64,000 nt of DNA, taken from positions 248,001 through 312,000 of the forward strand of contig NZ_LWHG01000021.1 in the NCBI RefSeq assembly GCF_001625445.1, written 5' to 3'. Below are positions 9,284-17,121 of the stretch, piece after piece. This DNA comes from Haladaptatus sp. R4 (lineage in GTDB: Archaea; Halobacteriota; Halobacteria; Halobacteriales; Haladaptataceae). Numbering within the stretch: position 1 is the stretch's first letter; each line of letters starts with the position of its first letter. Position numbers and translations under genes: made by a program. The notes beneath the pieces are model-generated. The model was given only the letters and a program-made list of their open reading frames with translations, searched no databases and was not told the DNA's origin.

Positions 9284-9956
9284 ATTCGCGGACCGCGCCG
9301 TTTTCCTTCCGTCCGCCGACGCGCTCGTCCTCGCCGACCTCCACATCGGACGGGACGCGACGTCGAACGTTTCCCTGTCGCTCGGCGAGCGAACCGATCT
9401 GACCACGAGAGTTTCCGACCTCCTCGACCGTTTTTCCCCGGGCGAAGTCGTCCTCGCGGGCGACGTTCTCCACGCCTTCGACAGACTGCCGGAGGAGGCC
9501 GAATCGACGTTCGCCGACTTCCGGGAACTCGTGGACGAAGCGGGTGCCACACTTGTCGTCGTTCGGGGCAACCACGATACGTTGCTCGACGAACTCGCCG
9601 ACCCACGGGACGAGTACCGTCTCGCGGACGGGACGCTGGTCCATCACGGCCACGAGGAACCCGACGCGGACGCGCCCCGATACGTCGTCGGTCACGACCA
9701 TCCGGCCATCGAAATCGAGGGGAAGCGTCGCCCGTGCTACCTCTGGGGGGAGGAGACCTACCGAGGATCGGACGTTCTCGTCCTCCCGGCGTTCACCCGT
9801 TTCGCGAGCGGAATGGTCGTAAACGACCTGCGGGGGGGCGACTTTCAGTCCCCCCTCGTCACGCGGACGAATCCGCTCCGACCCATCGTCCGCGACGAGG
9901 ATGCCGACGAAACCTACCGGTTCCCGCCGCTCGCCGAGTTTCGGAAACTGCTGTAA
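9270..9956 (+). CDS. Metallophosphoesterase (calcineurin-like)
   Basis: A 228-aa protein with the standard dinuclear-metal motifs: DLHIGRD near residue 24, GDVLHAFD near residue 66, VRGNHD near residue 93 and GHDHPAIE near residue 138. It resembles the archaeal YfcE/MJ0037-like phosphoesterases often found beside DNA helicase genes. Its neighbour here is archaeosortase A, whose 3' end it overlaps, which suggests co-transcription. The substrate is unknown. Confidence 0.88.
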   Translation: MVDAEFADRAVFLPSADALVLADLHIGRDATSNVSLSLGERTDLTTRVSDLLDRFSPGEVVLAGDVLHAFDRLPEEAESTFADFRELVDEAGATLVVVRGNHDTLLDELADPRDEYRLADGTLVHHGHEEPDADAPRYVVGHDHPAIEIEGKRRPCYLWGEETYRGSDVLVLPAFTRFASGMVVNDLRGGDFQSPLVTRTNPLRPIVRDEDADETYRFPPLAEFRKLL

Positions 9957-10078
9957 TCCGTAGTTCGGAGGAAGCGTTGCCGAATCGGGTATTCGATGGG
10001 ATATCTTATCGAAGTGTTCAGCAAGCGTCGATTCGGCAATCGAACTGCAAGGAGAAATTCGGTCGGGAGCACCGGAGA

Positions 10079-10597
10079 TTATAGGTTTTCGATCAGTTTT
10101 ATCAGTCGATTATTCGAGACCGATACGAAGACATCCACGACTTTTTGTCCTCGTTTGTACGTTTTCTCGAACGAGCGAATCCGTTCGAGATCTTCCCTCG
10201 CACGCTCATCGTCCACTCCTTCGAGGCGGTCCTCGGCGGATTCGAGTGCACGAGTCATGATGTCCAGTTCGCGTTGAACTTCCCGACGGAGAAATTCTTG
10301 GACGATACGCCAAAGATCGGTTTCGGCCTCGTAAAACGCCTTTTTGCCTTCGCCCGGAATCGAGCGACGGTGCACGACGTGAAATTGCTCTAGGCGTTTC
10401 ATCGCCGTACTCACCGTGGACTTCGCATAGCCGCTCTCTTCAACGATTTCGTCGAGAGAAACCGGTCGGTTTTCGAAGAACAGTATCCCGTACAGGCGTC
10501 CGTAACTTCCGTTGAACCCGTACACCTCAGCGCTGTGTTCTAACGCTTCGATGACCTCCTCCCGTGCCTCGGTTACCGGATCGACATCGTTGCTCAT
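10079..10597 (-). CDS. GbsR/MarR-family transcription regulator
   Basis: A 172-aa protein. The winged helix is FFENRPVSLDEIVEESGYAKSTVSTAMKRLEQFHVVHR, and a long dimerising helical tail follows (FLRREVQRELDIMTRALESAEDRL). This is the GbsR layout, known in bacteria and archaea as a choline or osmolyte-linked repressor; the effector here is unknown. It is divergent from a flavin monooxygenase gene. A strong inverted repeat at the monooxygenase start (10732-10755) is a plausible operator for it. Confidence 0.85.
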   Translation of the reverse strand: MSNDVDPVTEAREEVIEALEHSAEVYGFNGSYGRLYGILFFENRPVSLDEIVEESGYAKSTVSTAMKRLEQFHVVHRRSIPGEGKKAFYEAETDLWRIVQEFLRREVQRELDIMTRALESAEDRLEGVDDERAREDLERIRSFEKTYKRGQKVVDVFVSVSNNRLIKLIENL

Positions 10598-10731
10598 GTT
10601 CGTTATAATCGGTACGTAGTAAAAATAGAAAACGGTTCCTCGAACCGCTCGACATCGATTTTTCCACTTTCAGACGGCGGCGGCACGCACAAAACTCGAA
10701 AATATAGGAAGAGTTATGGTTTTGTGATCTT

Positions 10732-10755
10732 TATATTCGGTATATGCCGAATATA
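10732..10755. promoter_or_regulatory. Inverted repeat over the monooxygenase start codon (candidate operator)
   Basis: Perfect 9-bp arms TATATTCGG and CCGAATATA are separated by tatatg. The ATG at 10744 lies in the spacer. A TATA-like AATATAGG about 40 nt upstream would place transcription start just before the repeat. A repressor bound here would block transcription. The adjacent GbsR-like protein is the obvious candidate; binding itself is inferred. Confidence 0.55.
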
Positions 10756-11958
10756 GAAAACGGAGGTGGGGACCAACCCCAAGCAAACCAACAACGGGTT
10801 CTCATCTGTGGTGCGGGAATCGCCGGGCTAACGCTAGCATGGTGGCTAGATCGGGATGGATGGGACGTCACGTTGATCGAGAAGGCGGCCGGATTGCGCG
10901 AGGAAGGATATATGATCGATTTTCTCGGCTCCGGGTACGACGTGGCGAAACGAATGGGCATCCTCCCACGACTCAAAGAGGTAGAATACCCGATTGCAGA
11001 GATCATCGATGTCGATTCGAACGGGAACACCGTCTCTACGATAGATTACGAGTTGTTCAGGCGTCTGAAGGACGGAGAACTGCTCTCACTGATGCGTGGG
11101 GATTTGGAGCGTGTGCTTTACGAATCCCTGTCGGATGACGTCGAAATTCGCTACGGTCTCACTGTGGACGAGGTCGGGCAGAACGGACGCGAGGTAACTG
11201 TCGATCTCACCGATGGAACAAAAGAACAGGTCGACCTACTAGTCGGTGCTGATGGGATTCATTCCCGCGTTCGGGAACTCACGTTTGGGGAGGAGGAGAA
11301 GTACCGTCGCTATCTCGGCTATCAGACTGCAGCGTACATTTTCGAAGACGATGCATTTAGACGAAAGTTGGACGGCGGATTTCGGGATATCACGGTGGAG
11401 AATCGGACCGCCGGTTTCTATCCGATTCGGGACGGAAAAGTCGCCACCTGGTTCGCCCACGATGCGCCGGACGAGAAGTTACCGGCCGCTCCCTGTGACG
11501 AGTTGCGGAGGACGTTCGGCGACATCGGATGGATCGTACCCGACGCGCTCGATCATTGTTCGGATGGCGATAGCATCTACTACGACCAGGTCGCACAGAT
11601 CGAGATGGATCATTGGTCGAGGGGACGAGTGACGTTAGTCGGGGACGCCTGTTACGCCGTTTCGCTCCTCGCGGGACAAGGGGCATCCATGGCGATGGGT
11701 GGTGCCTACGTTCTCGCTCGTAAGCTACGCGAAGCTTCCGTTATCGAAGAGGGATTGGCTGAATACGAGGCCAAGATGAAACCGGAGATCGAGAAAAAGC
11801 AAGCGTACGGGAGGCGCACTGCGAGTTTTCTCATCCCCCCTACGAAGTGGCACGTCAAAATGCGGGATGCAGTGCTCAACCTCTCCCAACTTCCCGGACT
11901 GTACTGGCTCCTTCGACCCGTTGTAGCGGGGACCGACAGCGTCATCTCGACGAAATAG
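10744..11958 (+). CDS. FAD-dependent monooxygenase (aromatic hydroxylase type)
   Basis: A 404-aa protein with a Rossmann GxGxxG dinucleotide fold (RVLICGAGIAGLTLAWWLDRDGWDVTLIEKA), the DG motif (VDLLVGADGIHSRVRE) and the GD motif (VTLVGDACYAVSLLAGQGASMAMGGAYVLA). These define group A flavoprotein monooxygenases of the PHBH/TetX type. The first residues (MPNIENGGGDQPQANQQ) are unstructured. The substrate is not deducible. It is divergent from the GbsR-like gene, which probably controls it. Codon use is somewhat less GC-rich than its neighbours, so it may have been acquired. Confidence 0.85.
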   Translation: MPNIENGGGDQPQANQQRVLICGAGIAGLTLAWWLDRDGWDVTLIEKAAGLREEGYMIDFLGSGYDVAKRMGILPRLKEVEYPIAEIIDVDSNGNTVSTIDYELFRRLKDGELLSLMRGDLERVLYESLSDDVEIRYGLTVDEVGQNGREVTVDLTDGTKEQVDLLVGADGIHSRVRELTFGEEEKYRRYLGYQTAAYIFEDDAFRRKLDGGFRDITVENRTAGFYPIRDGKVATWFAHDAPDEKLPAAPCDELRRTFGDIGWIVPDALDHCSDGDSIYYDQVAQIEMDHWSRGRVTLVGDACYAVSLLAGQGASMAMGGAYVLARKLREASVIEEGLAEYEAKMKPEIEKKQAYGRRTASFLIPPTKWHVKMRDAVLNLSQLPGLYWLLRPVVAGTDSVISTK

Positions 11959-12040
11959 GCACCGTGTGTCCCTTCGAAGCGTCCATGGCATCCTGTAATT
12001 GTTCCGATATGGTCGCATGTACACCTGAAGGATTACCGCT

Positions 12041-12943
12041 CTATCTTCCGCTCCGATTCGGAACGTACCGTTCTCCGACCGCGAATCGCATCGCGTTCGG
12101 GCGGCAGCGAACGTCCATCTCGGCACGCTGGACCATCTCCCCGTCGAGGCTGAACTGAACCGGGTCCCCGTCGTGTTCGAGGTGGAGACGGGGCACCTTC
12201 AACCGCGACAGGTACGTCGAATCCCGGCGTAACAACACCTCCACGGCACCGGCCGAGAGGTAATCGAGCGACGGGGCGCGCTCGATGATGACCACGTTCA
12301 GCAGGCCGTCCTCGACGTTCGCCCGGCGCTCACGTTCCCCGGGAAATCGCCGAGCGTTACCGATGAGGATCATTTCCGCCTCGCCCGACCATATCGGGTC
12401 GTCCCGCGGCCCCGCTCGAACGTCGAGTCGAAGGCCGTCGAACTCCCGCGCCTCGTGCAGCGTGCTCAGCACGTAGGCGAGGACGCCGAGCCGTCGCTTC
12501 CGCTCCGGCGTCGTTCGAGCGCTCGCCTCGGCGGTCAACCCGCCAACGCAGGAGTTGACGAACGGCCGGTCGTCGGCCATTCCGAGGTCGAGCCGTCGTT
12601 CCTCGCCGGATTCGACCACGTCGAACGCGTGGGAGAGCCCTCGAATCCCGAGGTTGTCCGCGAAATCGTTGCCGGTTCCCGTGGGAATCACCCCGAGGCG
12701 AACGTCGTCGAGCGCGCCCGCCGCATCGACACCTCTGACAACTTCGTTGAGAGTCCCGTCGCCGCCACAGGCCGCGATGACCGACGCACCGTCTCTCGCC
12801 GCCGCCTCCGCGAGCGACAGGGTTTCGCCGCGGGCCGTGCTGTTCCGAACGTCGTAGCCGCGACGACGTGCGATGTCACGGGCCTTGACGCTCTTTCGTC
12901 GGTCGCCACCGTTCGGATTCCGAACCAGGACCGGCTTCGTCAT
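12041..12943 (-). CDS. Diacylglycerol/sphingosine kinase-family lipid kinase
   Basis: A 300-aa protein. The start chosen is the ATG at 12941-12943 (MTKPVLVRNPNGGD), matching the conserved N-terminal strand of the family. ATP-binding motif: IAACGGDGTLNEVVRG; second motif: VIPTGTGNDFADNLGI. The C-terminal beta-sandwich has VEDGLLNVVIIERAP and VQFSLDGEMV. The family phosphorylates lipid alcohols; in haloarchaea it may act on archaeal lipid precursors. The start is 33 nt inside a longer frame. Confidence 0.85.
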   Translation of the reverse strand: MTKPVLVRNPNGGDRRKSVKARDIARRRGYDVRNSTARGETLSLAEAAARDGASVIAACGGDGTLNEVVRGVDAAGALDDVRLGVIPTGTGNDFADNLGIRGLSHAFDVVESGEERRLDLGMADDRPFVNSCVGGLTAEASARTTPERKRRLGVLAYVLSTLHEAREFDGLRLDVRAGPRDDPIWSGEAEMILIGNARRFPGERERRANVEDGLLNVVIIERAPSLDYLSAGAVEVLLRRDSTYLSRLKVPRLHLEHDGDPVQFSLDGEMVQRAEMDVRCRPNAMRFAVGERYVPNRSGR

Positions 12944-13009
12944 CGTTTCGAATTGATTTCTGCCGGGAATCGACAAAATCGTATCGCCCGTTTCAGAGGA
13001 CGGTGACGA

Positions 13010-13735
13010 TCACAGATCGTCGTACACGGCGAGCGCGGCTTTTCGCCCGCTCTCCATCGCGGCGTTGAGCGAGGACGCCTCGGTGTAGTCCCCCGCGAGG
13101 TACACTGACGTCTCGTCGGTTCGAGTAGTCGGGAGCGTGTCGAAGACTCCCGGCGGTTGGGCGAACTGCGCGAACTCGATGCGGTCGGTGTGGAGGTGTT
13201 CGAGAGAGTCAAAATTCCGGTCGGGATACCACCGCTGTAGCGTCTCGACCACCGTTTCCGCCAGTTCCTCGTCCGACTCATCGGGCAGGCCGAGGAACGT
13301 CGCGGAGAGGAGTTCGCGCCCGTCGGGGGCGAACTCCGGCGCGACCGTGGACAGCGGGACGATTTCGTTCGGCGCGTCGTTCCCGACGTTGAGCAGGATT
13401 CGGTCGCCGGTGTCGAGCGGTTCGTCGTGGGCGAAATACTGGGTGACACAACTGCGAGCGTCGGTCGGAATCGAATCGACGCCCGTCAACTCGCGCGCGG
13501 CCTTCGGGTCGGTGGCGACGACGGCGGCGTCGCCGGTGATGGTTTCACCGCCGATTTCGACGTGGACTTCGTCGTCGTCCGATTCGACCGCCGAAACGAC
13601 CTCTTCGAGGTGAATCGTCGCCCCGGCCGCCCGTGCATTCCGCGCCAACTGTTCGGAAATCGCGCCCATGCCGTCGGCGGGAACGGCGATTCGTCCCGTG
13701 GACAGCATCTTGAACGTGAACTCGAACACCTTCTT
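13010..13735 (-). pseudogene. FAD-dependent oxidoreductase, C-terminal part (split by the element)
   Basis: This is the 3' half of an amine-oxidase/phytoene-desaturase-like gene. Residues VFEFTFKMLSTGRIAVPADGMGAISEQLARNA continue naturally from the N-terminal half at 22669-23210, which ends TLDRSLSTSKKV. It includes the substrate/FAD domain and the final FAD-binding motif (SVYLAGDYTEASSLNAAMESGRKAA). The separation is caused by the inserted element. An ATG exists just inside the element (13777), so a truncated product is possible, but it would lack the Rossmann domain and be inactive. Confidence 0.85.
13721..13735. repeat. Left attachment site (attL core)
   Basis: aacaccttctt at 13725-13735 is repeated exactly at 22669-22679. 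Including flanks, ctc(g/c)aacaccttctt matches over 15 bp with one mismatch. Joining the host halves across the core restores the oxidoreductase frame, so this is the recombination core. It is protein-coding, not part of a tRNA. Confidence 0.8.
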
Positions 13736-13779
13736 GGTGTTTAGCGAGTACTTACATCGTATTACGACGAAGGACAACT

Positions 13780-14268
13780 ATGCCAAAGAAAGTTATCTCC
13801 ATCAAAGTAGGAGAATCGGTTAAAGATGAGTGGCAACAGCACGTTGAAGGAAATCCCGAAGTCGAGTCAGTCTCTCACCTAATCAGACTCTCGGTAAACA
13901 AGGAAATTCACGGAGGGCACGAATCTCCCGAGAAGGCCGTACAGTCGTCCACAGACAGCAAGCAACTCGGAGAAGTGGTAGAAGGTCTATCGAAACTTCA
14001 AGACTCTGTAGAGGGCGTACAAGAGAGATTGACGGCTATAGAGAAGGAGAAAACCGTCACTCAAAACAAAGACATTCAGTCGATGGTTTTCGGCATGTTG
14101 CCAACGTGTGACCGTCCGAAGGAAGGTGCCACCGTTGAGGACCTTGCCAGTAACCTTGAGGAATCACGGGAGGATGTAGAGGAAGCCCTTCTTGACCTTC
14201 TATCAATCACCGGACAGATTCAGCACGAAGTTGTTAACGGTACCGAAAGGTGGTGGAAGAAAGAATGA
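13780..14268 (+). CDS. Ribbon-helix-helix/coiled-coil protein preceding the integrase
   Basis: A 162-aa protein. The N-terminus (KKVISIKVGESVKDEWQQHVE) looks like a ribbon-helix-helix DNA-binding unit. A coiled-coil follows (LGEVVEGLSKLQDSVEGVQERLTAIEKEK), then a winged-helix-like end (ATVEDLASNLEESREDVEEALLDLLSI). It starts 44 bp from attL and overlaps the integrase start (ATGA), so the two are coupled. Probable role: a recombination directionality or accessory factor, or a regulator of the integrase; this is inferred from position and domain type. Confidence 0.65.
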   Translation: MPKKVISIKVGESVKDEWQQHVEGNPEVESVSHLIRLSVNKEIHGGHESPEKAVQSSTDSKQLGEVVEGLSKLQDSVEGVQERLTAIEKEKTVTQNKDIQSMVFGMLPTCDRPKEGATVEDLASNLEESREDVEEALLDLLSITGQIQHEVVNGTERWWKKE

Positions 14269-15281
14269 CCGTCCTCGAAAACAAGTGGCCTTCAACGGAA
14301 GAGAGGTACGTCATTAAGCGACTGAAGCGGAAGAAAGGAGACTCCACGTTTACGGAGTACGAAAGGCACTGTCGAAACTTCCGCGATTGGCTGACAGACG
14401 AGGCTGATTTCCCGAAGGAATCCATCTTCGAGGCAACCAGTGCCGACATTGAGGACAACATCGCCAATATGCTGGATGAAGGGTATTCGGCCTCCTCCGT
14501 CCGTATTCGGCGTGCTGCTATCTCCGAGTTTTTCGAGGAAGCCTTAGGCTTAGACAGTCGTCGTCTATCCATAGACATTGACGAGAATCCGACCGACCGG
14601 GTGTCACTCGGCAAATGGCAGGAAATCAGCAAGCAGGAGAAGGAGAAGCAGTATGACAGCAAGGACGACGTACCGTACCTCACTCCCAAGGAAATCGACA
14701 CACTCGCTAAGAATGTACCGAAACCGTCTGTCCGTAACGAGTTGCTAATCAGACTCGCCTTTCAGACTGGCCTTCGTCGGAAGGAATTATGCGGCCTCAA
14801 GCTGGATGATGTAGACTTTGACGCACGTCGGGTACTTGTCCGGGAGGAAAATGCCAAAAATGGGAGAAGCCGAGTTGTCGGTTATCAGGCAAATCTCGAC
14901 TTCTTGATGAATCAGTGGGTAAGCGTCTACAGAAAGAGTGTCACGTATGCCGACAGTGAGTATCTTTTCCCAACCAACTACTCCGAGAAACTATCCGGCC
15001 TTCAGTTTAACCGGGTGGTCGGCAAAGCTGCCGAAAATGCCGGGATTCAAGAAGTGAAATCGACAATCAAGGACGGTCGGGAGAGGGCAGCAATTCACGC
15101 ACACGTCCTCCGTCACTCGTTTGCAATGGCAGCCATCGAAAACGGTTGGAATCTCTACGTACTGAAGGACGCTTTAGGGCATCATTCTGTTGAAGTGACA
15201 GAAAAGTACCTACACGAAGACGAGAAACGAGTAATGACAAACTTCGAGAGAAGAGGGCCTTCTACCTACGAAGGAGATTAA
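14265..15281 (+). CDS. Tyrosine recombinase (integrase)
   Basis: A 338-aa XerC/D-like integrase. The ATG at 14265 is preferred over the GTG at 14250 because it couples to the upstream stop. The N-terminal SAM-like DNA-binding domain (TFTEYERHCRNFRDWLTDE) is followed by the catalytic domain: Arg171 in FQTGLRRKELCGLKLDDVD, HAHVLRHSFA (His and Arg), LGHHSVEVTEKY with nucleophile Tyr315. All catalytic residues are present, so it should be active. It would recombine the 11-bp core at 13725/22669. Confidence 0.93.
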   Translation: MTVLENKWPSTEERYVIKRLKRKKGDSTFTEYERHCRNFRDWLTDEADFPKESIFEATSADIEDNIANMLDEGYSASSVRIRRAAISEFFEEALGLDSRRLSIDIDENPTDRVSLGKWQEISKQEKEKQYDSKDDVPYLTPKEIDTLAKNVPKPSVRNELLIRLAFQTGLRRKELCGLKLDDVDFDARRVLVREENAKNGRSRVVGYQANLDFLMNQWVSVYRKSVTYADSEYLFPTNYSEKLSGLQFNRVVGKAAENAGIQEVKSTIKDGRERAAIHAHVLRHSFAMAAIENGWNLYVLKDALGHHSVEVTEKYLHEDEKRVMTNFERRGPSTYEGD

Positions 15282-16263
15282 AGGCGGTTTTATCCATAGA
15301 GAAGCTGTCAGTCTACAGAATCCTTCTTTTTCGGTCGATTACCTCGTTTTTTGCACCTTAAATGCAGTTTAGCCGGTCAGATTCCAACAAGGCGACAAAT
15401 TTCACTCTCAAGAAGCTGTAATTTAGGTGGATGTCTTGCCTCTCGTTTTCTGAAGGTAGAGAGGTTGTATGTGAAGAATCCAATATTTCCATGGGGTTAA
15501 ATTCCAAATACGAGATGCATCACATTTTTGAGATGTCGGGCCGTCGATTTCGAGGTATTTCTGCCGTCGCGTGTTTGCTAACTCTGGCTTCGACCTCTGG
15601 GAGAAGCATACACTATCCTGACTCACAGGAAGCCCGCATTTGCGTCCTGACGGGATTCTTTCTCTCGTGAGTCCTATACCACTCCGAAAACCTCTTTCCT
15701 TTCTACGGGCAAGCTGCTGCCTTAGAAGACACACAGGAATATCTTGCCTCAAAAACCATATCGGTAGATTTAATACCATCCTCTCGAAATAGCTAACCGA
15801 GTAAAACGTTAAATGCCGTATTCTTGAGGTATAAACTTTCTCCTGCGGTTATAAACTCACTTAAAAGGTACTTAAGGGACCATTCTCAGAAGTTGAGAAT
15901 TAGAAACACGTTTCTCAGCTGTCCTATCTCTGTTTTGAAATAAACTAAACTATCGGTACCTTTAAGTACCCTGCCAACATATACTCTTACAAGAAGATTC
16001 GACTTAGAGACAAATCAGCGTTACTCTATCTATATACGGACTCTCGTCTATTCGGGGTTTCTAAAGCAAAAAGGGGAAGCTGACTTGACAGACAGCCAAC
16101 TGAGTGTATCAGCACTCAGGTAAGTAGATTATTACAGTTAAAAGATAGTCGTCGTACTATATAAGTCTTTCGTCGGCTTGAATTTCTTATCTATTCTTTT
16201 AGTGGTTGTCATGTCCAGCAACAGCGGTGTTGCTGAATTTCTTGTCGTCTTCGGTGATTCAAT
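15282..16263. other. Hairpin-rich non-coding region, about 980 bp (candidate origin)
   Basis: No credible gene: the frames here (for example 15423-15779 minus) have no start context or recognisable composition. Several perfect stems occur: CCTCTC/GAGAGG (15439/15459), GACTCAC/GTGAGTC (15620/15667), ATTCTCA/TGAGAAT (15882/15894), GGTAC/GTACC (15955/15966) and CTGAGTG/CACTCAG (16100/16113). GGTACTTAA (15867) also pairs with TTAAGTACC (15962). It ends with a TATA box (TATATAAG near 16158) for the HNH-rep operon. An AT-rich, palindrome-rich region upstream of rep suits a replication origin; that function is inferred. Confidence 0.5.
16216..16235 (+). promoter_or_regulatory. Leader hairpin before the HNH-rep operon
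   Basis: CAGCAACA-gcgg-TGTTGCTG, a perfect 8-bp stem, ends 28 nt before the HNH start. It lies downstream of the TATA-like TATATAAG, so it should be in the transcript. It could be a translational control hairpin or a protein-binding site. Confidence 0.5.
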
Positions 16264-17121
16264 ATGACACAAGAGAATCAAGACCACGAAATTGACGACC
16301 AACACATAGAAACATTAATCGACCAACTCGAAGCACCACACCAGAATAAGACGGTACTAACTCACCTCTACGTAGAGTGTGTATACAACACCTACGAGTG
16401 TGCTGACATACTTTCAGTCTCACAGCGTACTGTTAGAAAGTGGCTTAAAGACTGGAATATCCCTCGGAGAGGACACGGTGGCCGGAAGAAGACTCATCCA
16501 TCATTTACCAGCTTTACACCCAAGGATAACGATTATATCCACGTCCAAAGTGGAGATAAGACAGCTTATATCCACCAGTTAAATCTAATCGCTGATGGTC
16601 ATGACCCAAATGACGTATTTGGCAAGGATAATCACGTCCACCACATTGACGGAATTAAGTATCACAACCTACCCGAGAATCTAACGCTGATGGATGTGTC
16701 AAAACACCATAAGCACCACAATGATGTAATGTACGCTGACTCTCCGTGGAGAAACCAAGAGGTAATGCAAGCACTGGTAGATGAGAAAGTTAGCATCCAG
16801 TATGCTTCAGACATTATCGACTGCAATGACGCCACAATACGAGAGTGGAGAAACAAATTCGACCTTGAAGGTGACACTCTCCGACGAGATAACAACGAGG
16901 TGACACCGTGGAGAAATCCCGTAATCCTCCGGTATCTGATTGAGGAAGAAGGTATTCAGCTTAAGCAAGCGTCAGAAAGGTTTGATGTAGACCCTTCAAC
17001 TCTGACGAAATATACTAATCTGCATGAAATAGACGTACCTAACGGTAGCCAGCGGGACATAATGCGAAAGGTGCGAGAGTTGCAACAACGTAACAGCGGA
17101 TTCATGGAGGCTGATGACTGA
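16264..17121 (+). CDS. HNH endonuclease-like protein with multiple helix-turn-helix units
   Basis: A 285-aa protein. The N-terminal HTH is YNTYECADILSVSQRTVRKWLKDWNIPRRGHGG. The HNH motif is NHVHHIDGIKYHNLPENLTLMDVSKHHKHHN (residues about 122-152), with the His-His, Asn and final His ligands in order. Two further HTH-like units follow (VSIQYASDIIDCNDATIREWRNKF and IQLKQASERFDVDPSTLTKYTNL). The layout resembles homing endonucleases that bind an extended site. The stop overlaps the rep start by 1 nt. It may cut at or near a specific element or host site; the target is unknown. Confidence 0.75.
   Translation: MTQENQDHEIDDQHIETLIDQLEAPHQNKTVLTHLYVECVYNTYECADILSVSQRTVRKWLKDWNIPRRGHGGRKKTHPSFTSFTPKDNDYIHVQSGDKTAYIHQLNLIADGHDPNDVFGKDNHVHHIDGIKYHNLPENLTLMDVSKHHKHHNDVMYADSPWRNQEVMQALVDEKVSIQYASDIIDCNDATIREWRNKFDLEGDTLRRDNNEVTPWRNPVILRYLIEEEGIQLKQASERFDVDPSTLTKYTNLHEIDVPNGSQRDIMRKVRELQQRNSGFMEADD

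Noticed and set aside
14596-14615. ACCGGGTGTCACTCGGCAAA in the integrase as another repeat copy
   Set aside because: It needs a gap and several changes to align, so chance is a fair explanation.
15423-15779. 118-aa minus-strand frame after the integrase
   Set aside because: No start context, no domain, and it overlaps hairpins; composition unlike element genes.
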